47,651 bases of DNA from Haloferula sp. BvORR071 (GCF_000739615.1 NZ_BATP01000042.1:1-47651), one strand, 5' to 3'; shown: positions 1 through 8,336, counted from the first letter of the stretch. Notes: generated by a model from the sequence alone, not told the origin. Numbers and translations are program-made.

Positions 1-2
1 AT

Positions 3-821
3 CCGAGCATGGGCGAGCATCTGAGCATCACCATGGTCAGCTCGCTGCCGGAAGACCGCCTGCACATGCCGCGGACTTCCTCGCTGGAGCGTCCGGCGTT
101 GCTGGAGCCGACGGTGGGTTTCGCAGATGATGCTGAACCTGAACTTGAGCCGGATCCCGAACCCGAACCCGAATCTGAGCCCGAGCCAGAACCGGCACCG
201 GTAGTGATTCGTCCCGCGCCGCGCGAAAAGAAGCCGGCGATTCCCGCGTCTGCGACGGCGGCCAGCCTGTTCGCCGAACCTGAGCCGCGCCCGGTAGTGG
301 CCGAGTTCACCTCCCGCCCGGCGCAGCCGCCAGTGGTGGAAGAAGCGCCTTTCGCCGAGCCAGAGCCTTCGCCTTTCACGATCGACCGCAGCATTTCGAA
401 GCAGGTGGTGACGGAGAAGGATGATTTCGCGAGCTTTGCCGAGGATGACGAGCCGGTGACGTCGTTGGGCGAGGCCGAGCTCGACGATGAGGATTTCCCG
501 GCCGCTGCGACTCCAGTGGCCGAGGAAGAAGACGAGCCGGCCTTTTCCTCCATTGAGAAAGAGGAGCCCGCCGCGAAGGAGAGCAAGCCGGAGGATCCGG
601 TGGTGCTACCAGGAGTCTTCGACGAACTGGATGAAGACTTTGCAGAGCTGGAAGAGCCGGCGACTGCGGAGCGTCCGGTGGTTTCCAAGGGCAAGGCTCC
701 GGGCAAGGCCCAGTCTGAAATGAGCTTCGAGGGCGGCCCGCGCGGAAAATTCGAAGGCGCTTCCAGCCTGTTCGAAGGCGAGGATCTGGATGTGCCAGCC
801 TTCCTGCGCAAGAAGCGTTGA
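3..821 (+). CDS. ftsZ: Cell division protein FtsZ, C-terminal part (5' end outside window)
   Basis: The reading frame is open to the left edge, so this is the tail of a longer gene. The first visible residues (PSMGEHLSITMVSS) fit the last beta-strand of the FtsZ C-terminal domain. A disordered linker of about 230 residues follows, very rich in Glu, Asp, Pro and Ala with an Glu-Pro run near residues 40-60. The protein ends in DLDVPAFLRKKR, which closely matches the conserved FtsZ C-terminal peptide (E. coli LDIPAFLRKQ) that binds FtsA and ZipA at the division ring. The GTPase core with its tubulin signature would lie upstream of base 1. The linker is long compared with the roughly 50 residues of E. 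coli FtsZ. The ATG at base 9 is only an internal methionine. The identification rests mainly on the terminal peptide and is strong. Confidence 0.88.
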   Translation, partial: PSMGEHLSITMVSSLPEDRLHMPRTSSLERPALLEPTVGFADDAEPELEPDPEPEPESEPEPEPAPVVIRPAPREKKPAIPASATAASLFAEPEPRPVVAEFTSRPAQPPVVEEAPFAEPEPSPFTIDRSISKQVVTEKDDFASFAEDDEPVTSLGEAELDDEDFPAAATPVAEEEDEPAFSSIEKEEPAAKESKPEDPVVLPGVFDELDEDFAELEEPATAERPVVSKGKAPGKAQSEMSFEGGPRGKFEGASSLFEGEDLDVPAFLRKKR

Positions 822-836
822 GGCTCAGGGGATAGT

Positions 837-866
837 GCAGGTGGTATAGATTCTTATACCACCTGC
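837..866 (+). terminator. Perfect 12-bp hairpin after ftsZ
   Basis: GCAGGTGGTATA pairs perfectly with TATACCACCTGC around a 6-base loop, 15 bases after the ftsZ stop codon. No T-run follows, so this is not a textbook intrinsic terminator. It could end or stabilise the ftsZ transcript, or be a protein-binding palindrome in front of the efflux operon. Confidence 0.5.
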
Positions 867-912
867 GGGGCAGGCCGCGCACGCGGGCTTTGCAATCTCT
901 CCAACAGAAGCC

Positions 913-2181
913 ATGGTGCGGGGCACCCGATCCATGGAGTCCAAGCCTGCCAGCCTCGATGCCCTGCGCATCGACCGATCCTCACATGCACCCATTCATT
1001 CCCGTGGTGGCGGCGGAGGGAAGGGTTGGATTTTTATACTGATCCTGCTGATCGCCGGCGGGGCTGCCGCATACTGGAAGTGGGGTCCGAAGCCCTTGAC
1101 GGTCAAGACGGCGGTGGCGCGCAAGGAGAGCACCAGTGGTGGCGGGAGCTCGGCCAAGACCCTGCTCAATGCCTCGGGCTATGTGACCACGCGGCTTGAT
1201 GCGACCGTTTCTTCCAAGGTCACCGGCAAGGTGAAGGAGATCCTGGTCGAGGAGGGGATGAAGGTCGAAAAGGACCAAGTGCTCGCGCGTTTGGACGATT
1301 CGAATGTCCTGACTGCGTTGCGCCTCTCGGAAGCGCGGCTTGTGGCCTCGCAGCGGGCCCTTGCAGAAGCTGAGCCGGGCTTAGTCTATGCCGAGGCGGA
1401 ACTGGGCCGCATGACCGGCCTGGAAAAAGACCGCGCGGTGAGCCGGACCCTCTACGAGCGCGCGGATTCGGAAGCGCGGGGCTTGAGGGCCCGGGTCGAT
1501 CGCCTGAAGTCCGAGATCACTGTGGCCGAGCGCCAAGTGGATGACTGGAAGCAGCAGCTCGACGACACGATCATCCGAGCGCCGTTCGCTGGGGTTGTGA
1601 CGACCAAGGATTCGCAGCCCGGGGAGATGATTTCGCCGATCTCCGCGGGTGGTGGTTTTACCCGCACCGGGATCTGCACGCTGGTGGACATGAACTCGCT
1701 GGAGATCGAGGTGGATGTCGGCGAAAGCTTCATCAACCGGGTCAAATCCGGGCAGCCGGTGCAGGCGACTCTGGATGCGTATGCGGACTGGAAGATTCCC
1801 TGCAAGGTGATCGCAATCATTCCCACGGCCGATCGCCAGAAGGCGACGGTTAAGGTGCGGGTGGGCTTCGATCAGCTCGATCCGCGGATCCTTCCGCAGA
1901 TGGGGGTGAAGGTTGCCTTCCAGAGCGATGAGAAGGTCGAGCCGGTGGCTGCCAATGCTATCATCGTGCCGAAGGCCGCACTCCAATCTTCGACTGAAGG
2001 CAAGGGTGTGGTGTGGCTGGTGCGCGATGGCAAGCTGGCACGCAAGGCGGTTGGCTTGGGTCCCGCACGGGGGGATGAGCAGGTGGTGACTGCCGGACTC
2101 ACGGCGGGAGATACCCTGGTGCTGAATCCACCGTCCGATCTTGCCGAAGGCAAAAGCGTCAAAGTAGAAAAACTCCAATGA
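913..2181 (+). CDS. Periplasmic adaptor (membrane fusion) subunit of an ABC efflux pump, HlyD/MacA family
   Basis: This is the periplasmic adaptor of a tripartite exporter, linking the inner-membrane ABC complex to an outer-membrane TolC-like channel (none is encoded in the window). A Gly-rich N-terminus leads into one membrane anchor (about residues 40-57, WIFILILLIAGGAAAYW). The first half of the lipoyl/barrel-sandwich domain follows (SSKVTGKVKEILVEEG), then a long alpha-helical hairpin rich in Arg, Glu and Ala (about 135-215). The second lipoyl half (IIRAPFAGVV) and beta-barrel/membrane-proximal domains complete it. Length is normal for the family. It overlaps the next gene by 4 bases (ATGA), so translation is probably coupled. 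An internal ATG at 934 (MESKPASL) is an equally good start, because neither has a clear ribosome site. Confidence 0.88.
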   Translation: MVRGTRSMESKPASLDALRIDRSSHAPIHSRGGGGGKGWIFILILLIAGGAAAYWKWGPKPLTVKTAVARKESTSGGGSSAKTLLNASGYVTTRLDATVSSKVTGKVKEILVEEGMKVEKDQVLARLDDSNVLTALRLSEARLVASQRALAEAEPGLVYAEAELGRMTGLEKDRAVSRTLYERADSEARGLRARVDRLKSEITVAERQVDDWKQQLDDTIIRAPFAGVVTTKDSQPGEMISPISAGGGFTRTGICTLVDMNSLEIEVDVGESFINRVKSGQPVQATLDAYADWKIPCKVIAIIPTADRQKATVKVRVGFDQLDPRILPQMGVKVAFQSDEKVEPVAANAIIVPKAALQSSTEGKGVVWLVRDGKLARKAVGLGPARGDEQVVTAGLTAGDTLVLNPPSDLAEGKSVKVEKLQ

Positions 2182-2876
2182 GCGATTCCCGCCCCACCCT
2201 CGTCCTCATCGACCGGGTCAACCGGACCTTCACCCGCGGCTCGCAGAGTGTCGAGGTGCTCTCCGGTCTGCATCTCGAAGTAAAAGAGGGTGAGTTCCTT
2301 GCTCTGATGGGCCCCTCCGGTTCGGGGAAATCGACGCTTCTGAATTTGATCGGTGGGCTCGACCGGCCGAGCTCCGGGACCCTGCAGATCGGCTCCGACC
2401 GGGTGGACCAGCTTTCGGATTCGCAGCTCGCCCATTGGCGCGCGCGGCACATTGGTTTCGTGTTCCAGTTCTACAATCTGCTGCCCGCGCTGAATGCGGA
2501 GCGGAATGTCGAGCTGCCGCTGCTGCTGACGCATTTGAGCAAGGCGCAGCGGCGCGATCACGTGGCTGCCGCGCTGAATGCGGTGGGACTGTCGCACCGC
2601 ACCAAAGCCTTCCCGCGGACGATGTCCGGTGGCGAGCAGCAGCGGGTGGGCATTGCCCGGGCGATTGTGACCGACCCCACGGTGCTGCTTTGTGACGAGC
2701 CGACGGGTGACCTCGACCGCAAGTCGGGGGATGAGATCCTGACGCTGCTGCAGTCGCTCAACAAGGACCACGGCAAGACCATCATCATGGTGACGCACGA
2801 TCCGCATGCCTCGCACCGCGCGACGCGGACCGTGCACCTCGACAAGGGCCAGCTTTCCGACAATCCGGTGGACTGA
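2178..2876 (+). CDS. ABC transporter ATP-binding protein, MacB/LolD type
   Basis: This cytoplasmic ATPase powers the exporter encoded by this operon. It has Walker A GPSGSGKST (residues 45-53), a Q-loop (FVFQFYNLLP), the ABC signature MSGGEQQRVG (about 149-158), Walker B VLLCDEPTGDLD and the switch histidine in VTHD. The 232-residue length and the TGDLD after Walker B are typical of the LolD/MacB/FtsE group, which pairs with FtsX-fold permeases. Its start overlaps the adaptor stop by 4 bases and the first permease starts 18 bases downstream. This context favours efflux of a small molecule or lipid-like substrate over import. The substrate cannot be deduced from sequence. Confidence 0.92.
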   Translation: MSDSRPTLVLIDRVNRTFTRGSQSVEVLSGLHLEVKEGEFLALMGPSGSGKSTLLNLIGGLDRPSSGTLQIGSDRVDQLSDSQLAHWRARHIGFVFQFYNLLPALNAERNVELPLLLTHLSKAQRRDHVAAALNAVGLSHRTKAFPRTMSGGEQQRVGIARAIVTDPTVLLCDEPTGDLDRKSGDEILTLLQSLNKDHGKTIIMVTHDPHASHRATRTVHLDKGQLSDNPVD

Positions 2877-2894
2877 ACCGCGCCGCACCCCACC

Positions 2895-4052
2895 ATGAAA
2901 TTCTTCCACTTGGTATGGGCCGGCCTGATGCGCAAGAAGCTGCGCACGGTCCTGACCTTCTTCTCGATCATGGTCGCCTTCATGCTCTTTGCCTTCTTGG
3001 GCTCGCTGAAGGCGGCACTGACAGGCGGAGTGCAGATGGCGGGCTTGGACCGGCTGATGCTGCGGCACAAGATCTCCTTCATCATGACCCTGCCGCAGGC
3101 CTACAAGGCGCGGATCCTGAACGTCCCGGGGGTGAAGGCAGTCTGCCACCAAACTTGGTTCGGCGGCGTCTATCAGGACAAGCCGGAGAACAACATCGGG
3201 ACCTTTCCGGTGATTCCCGAGGATTTCTTCGAGATGTTCCCGGAATTCATCCTCAAACCCGAGGAGAAGCAGGCCTGGCTGAATACCCGCACCGGCGCGA
3301 TCGTCGGCCGCAAGACCGCCAACCGGCTCGGCTGGAAGCTCGGCGACCGGATTCCGCTGAAGTCCTCGATCTGGGGAGTCCCTGCTGGGATGAGCCAGTG
3401 GGAATTCGAGATCGTCGGGATCTTCGATGGTGCGAAGAAGACCACGGACACCAACAACTTCTACTTCCGTTACGACTACTTCGAGGAGGCGCGGCAGCGC
3501 GAGAAGGGGATGGTCGGATGGTACTCAATCAAGATCAGCGATCCCGCCCGCTCCGCGGAGATCGCGGCGAAGATCGATGAGGAATTCGCGAACTCTCCCT
3601 ATGAGACCAAGACCGAGGCGGAAGCTGCCTTCGTGCAAGGCTTCGCCAATCAGATCGGGGACATCGGTGCGATCACCATGGCGGTGGTGGGAGCGGTGTT
3701 CTTCACAATCCTAATCGTCGCGGGAAATACGATGGGCCAGTCGGTGCGTGAGCGCACGGAGGAGCTCGGGGTATTGAAGGCGCTGGGTTTCACGAACTCG
3801 CGGGTGCTGATCCTGGTGCTGCTGGAATCTTGCTTGTTGGCCGTGATTGCGGGCTTCTCCGGCTTGGGAATCGCTTGGGTGATCGTGAATACGGTGGAGC
3901 CGCCGCAGATGCTGCCTTTGGTTTATTTGCCGCAGTCGACCTTGGAGGCGGGGGCGATCTTTGCCGTCGCGCTAGGTGTGGTTGCCGGGATTATTCCTGC
4001 CTGGCAGGCGATGCGGTTGCAGATTGCTGAAGCGCTGCGCCGAGGCGGTTGA
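2895..4052 (+). CDS. FtsX/MacB-like ABC permease (first of two)
   Basis: This inner-membrane permease has the MacB/FtsX layout. One N-terminal membrane helix (about residues 15-40, TFFSIMVAFMLFAFLG) is followed by a large periplasmic MacB-PCD-like domain (about 45-255). Three C-terminal helices come next (ITMAVVGAVFFTILIVAG, a Leu-rich pair near 300-330, and FAVALGVVAGIIPAW). The cytoplasmic loop RERTEELGVLKALGFTNSRV is the usual coupling segment contacting the ATPase. It lies 18 bases after the ATPase gene. A second, divergent permease follows, so the transporter is probably a heterodimer, unlike the MacB homodimer in which ATPase and permease are fused. Confidence 0.88.
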   Translation: MKFFHLVWAGLMRKKLRTVLTFFSIMVAFMLFAFLGSLKAALTGGVQMAGLDRLMLRHKISFIMTLPQAYKARILNVPGVKAVCHQTWFGGVYQDKPENNIGTFPVIPEDFFEMFPEFILKPEEKQAWLNTRTGAIVGRKTANRLGWKLGDRIPLKSSIWGVPAGMSQWEFEIVGIFDGAKKTTDTNNFYFRYDYFEEARQREKGMVGWYSIKISDPARSAEIAAKIDEEFANSPYETKTEAEAAFVQGFANQIGDIGAITMAVVGAVFFTILIVAGNTMGQSVRERTEELGVLKALGFTNSRVLILVLLESCLLAVIAGFSGLGIAWVIVNTVEPPQMLPLVYLPQSTLEAGAIFAVALGVVAGIIPAWQAMRLQIAEALRRGG

Positions 4053-4069
4053 GGTCTGCTGCTGCGCGA

Positions 4070-4109
4070 ATTTCAAATCTCAAATTTCAGATCTCAAATA
4101 CCCGATCTC
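4070..4109 (+). repeat. AT-rich 14-bp tandem repeat between the permease genes
   Basis: ATTTCAAATCTCAA (4070-4083) is followed directly by ATTTCAGATCTCAA (4084-4097), with one mismatch, and then by a decayed third unit ending GATCTC. It fills most of the 60-base gap between the two permeases and is far more AT-rich than its surroundings. No other copy was seen in the window. Confidence 0.75.
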
Positions 4110-4112
4110 TCC

Positions 4113-5300
4113 ATGTCTGGCCTCCGCCAAGTTATTGCCGTTGCGCTCTTCAACCTGCGCTCGATTCCTGAACGCAAGGGGTCGGCCCTGACCGCGGTGA
4201 TCGGGATCGCCGGGGTGGTGGGGGTGCTGGTTGGAGTCCTGGCGATTTCGGAAGGCTTCCGTAGCACGATGACGAATGCCGCCTCTCCGCAGGTGGCGGT
4301 GGTGCTGCGTGAGGGTGCGGAGAACGAGATGAGCAGCGGCCTGTCGCGGGAGATTACCCGGATTGTCGCCGATGCTCCCGGGATCGCGCGCAATGCTTCC
4401 GGGCCACTCACCTCCGCGGAGCTGTTCGTGATCATCAATCTGCCCAAGCGCTCGCTGCCTACGGATGCGAATGTGCCGCTGCGCGGGATCCAGCAGACGG
4501 CGTACGAGGTGCGGGGCAATATCAAGATGGTGGAGGGCCGGCACTTTGAGCCGGGGAAGAATGAGATCATCGTGGGTGCCGGTGCGGCGCGGGCCTTTGC
4601 CGGGCTGGACTTGGGCAATGAAGTAAAGATGGGCCAGGTGACTTGGACCGTTGTGGGCATCTTTACGGCGGATGGCGGGATCGGCGAATCCGAGATCTGG
4701 GCGGACGCTGATGTTCTGGCTCCGGCCTACAATCGCACAGAGAACCGCCAGTCGGTTTACGTCCGGCTCGAGTCGGAGAACTCCTATCAGGAGTTTGCCG
4801 ATGCCCTGAGCAGCGATCCTCGCTTGAGCGTGAAGACGCGGCTGGAGTCGGATTTCTACGCGGAGCAATCGAAGATGGTGACCACCTTCATCATGACCAT
4901 TGGCTTCTTCATCGCCACGCTGATGGCGGTGGGTGCGCTCTTCGGTGCACTGAACACGATGTACAGCGCGGTGGCCGGGCGCACCCGGGAAATCTCCACG
5001 CTGCGCGCGCTGGGCTTCGGGCGCGGGCCGGTGGTGGCCTCGATCATGGTGGAGTCGATTATCCTCTCGCTGGCAGGTGGAGCACTAGGGGCAATAGCCG
5101 CTTATCTTCTGTTCGATGGCTACCGGGCCTCGACGATGAACTTCCAGACCTTCAGCCAGGTGACCTTCTCCTTCCGCGTCACGCCGCCGCTGCTGATCAT
5201 CGCGATCATTTTCGCGACGGCGATCGGCTTGGTCGGTGGGATTTTCCCAGCCCTGCGGGCGGCGCGGCTGCCGATTGCATCGGGTTTGCGCGAGTCGTAG
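4113..5300 (+). CDS. FtsX/MacB-like ABC permease (second of two)
   Basis: This is the second inner-membrane permease of the exporter, again with one N-terminal helix (VIGIAGVVGVLVGVLAIS), a periplasmic domain of about 220 residues and three C-terminal helices (IMTIGFFIATLMAVGALFG, IMVESIILSLAGGALGAIAA, IIAIIFATAIGLVGGIFPA). The coupling loop reads GRTREISTLRALGFGRGPV, matching the equivalent loop of the first permease. The two share architecture but little sequence, consistent with a heterodimer. It is separated from its partner by a 60-base gap containing a tandem repeat. It ends the efflux operon, since the next gene (5361) is unrelated. Confidence 0.88.
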   Translation: MSGLRQVIAVALFNLRSIPERKGSALTAVIGIAGVVGVLVGVLAISEGFRSTMTNAASPQVAVVLREGAENEMSSGLSREITRIVADAPGIARNASGPLTSAELFVIINLPKRSLPTDANVPLRGIQQTAYEVRGNIKMVEGRHFEPGKNEIIVGAGAARAFAGLDLGNEVKMGQVTWTVVGIFTADGGIGESEIWADADVLAPAYNRTENRQSVYVRLESENSYQEFADALSSDPRLSVKTRLESDFYAEQSKMVTTFIMTIGFFIATLMAVGALFGALNTMYSAVAGRTREISTLRALGFGRGPVVASIMVESIILSLAGGALGAIAAYLLFDGYRASTMNFQTFSQVTFSFRVTPPLLIIAIIFATAIGLVGGIFPALRAARLPIASGLRES

Positions 5301-5360
5301 TGGTAATGATTCGGACGGGCCTTGCGGGAGGCGGGCCGGAGGGCCTAAATCGCGCCCGCT

Positions 5361-5672
5361 ATGGAACACCACGTCTATTTCTGGTTGAAGGAAGAGCGCA
5401 AGAACGAGGCCGATCTCGCCACCTTCGAAGCGGGGCTCGATGATCTCTTCAAGGTGAAGGGCTGCACCGGCGGCTTCTGGGCCGTGCCGGCCAAGGTGAT
5501 GGAGCGCCCGGTGGTCGACCAATCCTGGGACTACGCGACCACGATGACCTTCCCCTCCGTGGAGGCGCAGGATATCTACCAAGAAGATCCGGACCACTAC
5601 GTCTTCATCAACAGCTTCAAGGATTGGTGGGCGAAGGTGGAGGTGAAAGACCTGGAACGGAAGATGAAGTAA
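5361..5672 (+). CDS. Dabb-family (stress-responsive alpha/beta-barrel) protein
   Basis: This small cytoplasmic protein of 103 residues matches the Dabb ferredoxin-like dimer fold. It has an N-terminal MEHHVYFWLK strand, a helix (LATFEAGLDDLFKV), the RPVVDQSWDYATTMTF strand pair, and the family-typical YQEDPDHYVFI segment. Members are dimeric alpha/beta barrels with roles ranging from stress response to polyketide cyclisation, so no reaction is assigned here. It lies 10 bases before the dehydrogenase gene and is probably co-transcribed with it. Its 60-base upstream gap is GC-rich and shows no clear promoter. Confidence 0.8.
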   Translation: MEHHVYFWLKEERKNEADLATFEAGLDDLFKVKGCTGGFWAVPAKVMERPVVDQSWDYATTMTFPSVEAQDIYQEDPDHYVFINSFKDWWAKVEVKDLERKMK

Positions 5673-5682
5673 GATCGCCCTG

Positions 5683-6681
5683 ATGAAAGCCCTGCAACTC
5701 GTCGCTCCTTCGGAGCTGGCCGTGGTGGATCTCCCGGTGCCCTCGCCCGGTGCCGGTGAAGTCCGCTTGCGCGTGAAAGCCTGCGGCATCTGTGGCAGTG
5801 ACCTGCACGGCATGGATGGCAGCAGCGGCCGGCGGATCCCGCCGATCGTGATGGGCCACGAGGCGAGCGGGACGGTGGATGCGTTGGGCGACGGAGTGTC
5901 GGCCTGGAAGGCTGGCGACCGTGTGACCTTCGACTCCACGGTCTGGTGCGGCGAGTGCGGCTACTGCCGCGAGGGCCGGGTGAATCTGTGCGATTCACGG
6001 CAGGTGGTGGGCGTGTCCTGTGCTGAGTTCAAGCGCGACGGTGCCTTCGCGGAATACGTGACGGTGCCGCAGCGGATCCTGCACCGCTTGCCGGAGGGGC
6101 TCTCCTTCGCGGAGGCTGCTTTTGCCGAGCCGGTGGGCGTGGCGCTGCACGCGGTGCGGCGTGCGGGGGATATTTCTGGAACTACGGTGCTTGTCGTAGG
6201 TGCGGGGCTGATCGGTCTTTTGGTGATCCAGGCGTTGAAACGCGCCGGTGCTGCGAAGGTGATCGCCGTGGATCTCGATGAAGGCCGCCTACAGCTGGCG
6301 CGCGAGCTGGGTGCGGATGAATGCCATCTCTCAGCGAATGCGCGGGCCTTGCTGGTGGATATCGCGATGGAAGTCGTCGGCGCCGCGCCGACGGTCGACC
6401 TCGCCGTGCGCTCGGTGCGCAAGGGCGGCAAGGTGGTGCTGGTGGGAAATCTCTCGCCCAATGTGCCGCTGCCTCTGCAGATCGTGGTGACCCGCGAGCT
6501 GGACGTGCTGGGTTCCTGCGCGATTGCCGGCGAGTATCCGGATGCCTTGGAGGCGATTGCCTCGGGCGGGATCCGCGTGAAACCGCTGATCACGGCAGCG
6601 GTGGCGCTGGAACAGGGCAAGGAAGCCTTTGTGAAGGCGAAGGCACCGGGAGCGCTGAAGGTGCTGGTGGTGGATGAGTGA
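5683..6681 (+). CDS. Zinc-dependent medium-chain alcohol/polyol dehydrogenase
   Basis: This cytoplasmic MDR-superfamily enzyme oxidises an alcohol or polyol with NAD(P). The catalytic zinc ligands are visible as Cys37 (CGICGSD), His59 and Glu60 (MGHEASG). The structural zinc lobe is complete with Cys89, Cys92, Cys95 and Cys103. The Rossmann motif is VVGAGLIG (about residues 167-174), and the second strand ends in VDLDEGR, whose acidic residue favours NAD over NADP. At 332 residues it resembles sorbitol/threonine dehydrogenase-like members. Neighbouring Dabb and SDR genes suggest a small catabolic set for a sugar alcohol or sugar acid, but the substrate is unknown. Confidence 0.88.
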   Translation: MKALQLVAPSELAVVDLPVPSPGAGEVRLRVKACGICGSDLHGMDGSSGRRIPPIVMGHEASGTVDALGDGVSAWKAGDRVTFDSTVWCGECGYCREGRVNLCDSRQVVGVSCAEFKRDGAFAEYVTVPQRILHRLPEGLSFAEAAFAEPVGVALHAVRRAGDISGTTVLVVGAGLIGLLVIQALKRAGAAKVIAVDLDEGRLQLARELGADECHLSANARALLVDIAMEVVGAAPTVDLAVRSVRKGGKVVLVGNLSPNVPLPLQIVVTRELDVLGSCAIAGEYPDALEAIASGGIRVKPLITAAVALEQGKEAFVKAKAPGALKVLVVDE

Positions 6682-6700
6682 ATTGTTTCGAGCTGAACCG

Positions 6701-7000
6701 ATGGAATCCGAAGAAACCAAGGACGAAGCCGCCGCTCCAGCGGCTGCTGACTGCAGCTACTGTGGAGCAAAGGCGCAGGTGCGTGCGAATACGATCGATT
6801 CGATTCTCGGTGAATCGTCGAATCGCTTCGCTTGTCCTTCCTGCTTCCAAGAGCATCACCGCTTCATGTTGGAGAGACTCGGCACCATGGATGCGGAGCT
6901 GATGGAACTGGACAAGGCCACGCAAATGGAAGCGCTGCGGCAACTCTCCGACGAAACGGAAGCCCATATGAAGCAGTGGGTGAAGCAACGTGATAACTGA
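6701..7000 (+). CDS. Small zinc-ribbon protein, function unknown
   Basis: This 99-residue protein has two Cys pairs (CSYC and, about 30 residues later, CPSC) spaced like a zinc ribbon. An acidic/Ala-rich N-terminal tail precedes them and a charged helical C-terminal half (LGTMDAELMELDK) follows. No recognised family. An in-frame ATG at 6674 would extend it by nine residues and overlap the dehydrogenase stop. I prefer 6701 (MESEETKDE) because it removes that overlap. The gene ends 10 bases before the SDR start, so it sits inside the same short operon. A regulatory or metal-binding role is possible but nothing in the sequence decides it. Confidence 0.6.
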   Translation: MESEETKDEAAAPAAADCSYCGAKAQVRANTIDSILGESSNRFACPSCFQEHHRFMLERLGTMDAELMELDKATQMEALRQLSDETEAHMKQWVKQRDN

Positions 7001-7010
7001 CTTTGACCGA

Positions 7011-7793
7011 ATGGACCTTTTCGATCTCAGCGGGAAGACCGCACTCGTCACCGGTGCCAGCCGGGGACTAGGCAAAGGATTTGCTTTGGCACTCGCACGC
7101 GCGGGAGCGGATGTGGTGGTGACCAGCCGCAGCTTGGAATCTCTTGACGCGACTGTCGCCGAGATTGAAGCGCTGGGCCGGAAGGCATGGCCGGTGGTGC
7201 TGGATGTCCGGGAGAAGGACAGCATCACCGCAGCGGCGGAGGTAGCATGGAGCGCGGCAGGAAAGCTGGATATTCTGGTCAACAACGCGGGTTGCAACGT
7301 GCGTAAACCGGCGCTGGAGGTGACCTGGGAGGACTGGAACCTGATCCTCGATACCAATCTGCGCGGGGTCTTCTTCGTGGCTCAGGCAATCGCGCGTCGG
7401 ATGGTCGAGCGCGGTTATGGGCGGATCATCAATATCGGCTCGGTGACCTGCGTGAATGGCTATGCAGGCTTGGCTCCTTATGGCGCGAGCCGTGGCGGGG
7501 TGAAGCAACTCACGATGAGCTTGGCGGACGACTGGGGGAAACACGGGGTGACCGTGAACTGCCTGGCACCGGGATGGTTCAAGACCGCGCAGAACGCGGT
7601 GATGTACGAGGACCAAGCTTGGGTGGATTACCTCACCGACCGGATCCCGCTGAAGCGCCCGGGCGCACCGGGGGATCTGGATGGGACTCTGGTGTTCCTC
7701 GCTTCGGATGCGAGCGCCTACATGACCGGGCAAACGCTGCTGGTGGACGGGGGGATCTCCGTCGGCGCGGTGAAGGCGGTGCCGAAGAAGTAG
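7011..7793 (+). CDS. Short-chain dehydrogenase/reductase with Arg in place of the catalytic Lys
   Basis: This classical SDR of 260 residues resembles gluconate 5-dehydrogenase or 3-oxoacyl reductase types. The cofactor motif TGASRGLG is at 14-21, NNAG at 91-94, catalytic Ser at about 144 and Tyr at 157. The usual Y-x3-K reads Y157-G-A-S-R161, so the catalytic Lys is an Arg (codon CGT); a Lys does occur four residues further on. The C-terminal MTGQTLLVDGG motif is intact. A GTG at 6990 would add seven residues, but the ATG at 7011 (MDLFDLSGKTALVTG) fits family starts. It may act with the zinc dehydrogenase on a sugar acid or polyol; this is inference. Activity may be altered by the substitution. 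Confidence 0.85.
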   Translation: MDLFDLSGKTALVTGASRGLGKGFALALARAGADVVVTSRSLESLDATVAEIEALGRKAWPVVLDVREKDSITAAAEVAWSAAGKLDILVNNAGCNVRKPALEVTWEDWNLILDTNLRGVFFVAQAIARRMVERGYGRIINIGSVTCVNGYAGLAPYGASRGGVKQLTMSLADDWGKHGVTVNCLAPGWFKTAQNAVMYEDQAWVDYLTDRIPLKRPGAPGDLDGTLVFLASDASAYMTGQTLLVDGGISVGAVKAVPKK

Positions 7794-7811
7794 CACGCCG
7801 TGAGGTGGGTG

Positions 7812-8255
7812 TCACACCCCGCGCTTCCAGAGCCACACGGGTCCATCTTCGGGATGATTCACCTCTCCGCCGAAGCTGAACCCGTTCTTTTCGCAAATGC
7901 GGGTCGAAGGGCCGGCCTCGGGCTCGGTGTGGGCAATGATTTCACGGGCCCCACCGTTGGCTTGGGCGAGTTTGACGAGCTCGGCGGCGATGGCGGTTCC
8001 GTAGCCCTTGTGCTCGTAAGGCGGGAAGGTGAACCAGGCGAGCTCGATCTGCCCTGCGGCATCAGGTGCTCCCTTGAAAGCTCCGGTGCCGACGACCATC
8101 TGATCGGGAGTTAGCGCGAGGTAGCCGCACCAGGGCGGGGTGGTGCCCATGTCGAGGGTGCCGTGGATCACGTCCATCAGGATGTCGGAGATCGCCTCGT
8201 AGTTGTGGCAGCCGAAATCGAGGTCCGGGGTGATGGGGAGAAGCTGGAGGGGCAT
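7812..8255 (-). CDS. GNAT-family N-acetyltransferase
   Basis: This 147-residue protein has the GNAT core. A strand with VVGTGAFKG is followed by IELAWFTFPPYEHKGYGTAIA, in which the (Q/H)xxGxG/A-type acetyl-CoA pyrophosphate loop reads H-K-G-Y-G-T. The second half has IIAHTEPEAGPSTRICEKNGF, the usual motif B helix (N-STRICEKNGF) near the active site. It transfers an acetyl group from acetyl-CoA to an amine; the substrate is not predictable. It is convergent with the SDR gene (18-base gap). It could be the last gene of the minus-strand mtoX operon, because an 81-base gap separates it from the upstream secreted protein. Confidence 0.82.
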   Translation of the reverse strand: MPLQLLPITPDLDFGCHNYEAISDILMDVIHGTLDMGTTPPWCGYLALTPDQMVVGTGAFKGAPDAAGQIELAWFTFPPYEHKGYGTAIAAELVKLAQANGGAREIIAHTEPEAGPSTRICEKNGFSFGGEVNHPEDGPVWLWKRGV

Positions 8256-8336
8256 GTTGTTGAAGCCATCTTCACGCCGGAATCGTGCTTGCCAAGTGCG
8301 ATCCTCGGCACCCCGCGTGGCATTTTCCGGGCGGCC

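Noticed and set aside
8256..8336. Second sigma-54 site on the minus strand before the GNAT gene (TTGGCAAGCACGATTCC)
   Set aside because: The -24 half is fair, but the required GC at -12 is missing and no other promoter feature supports it.
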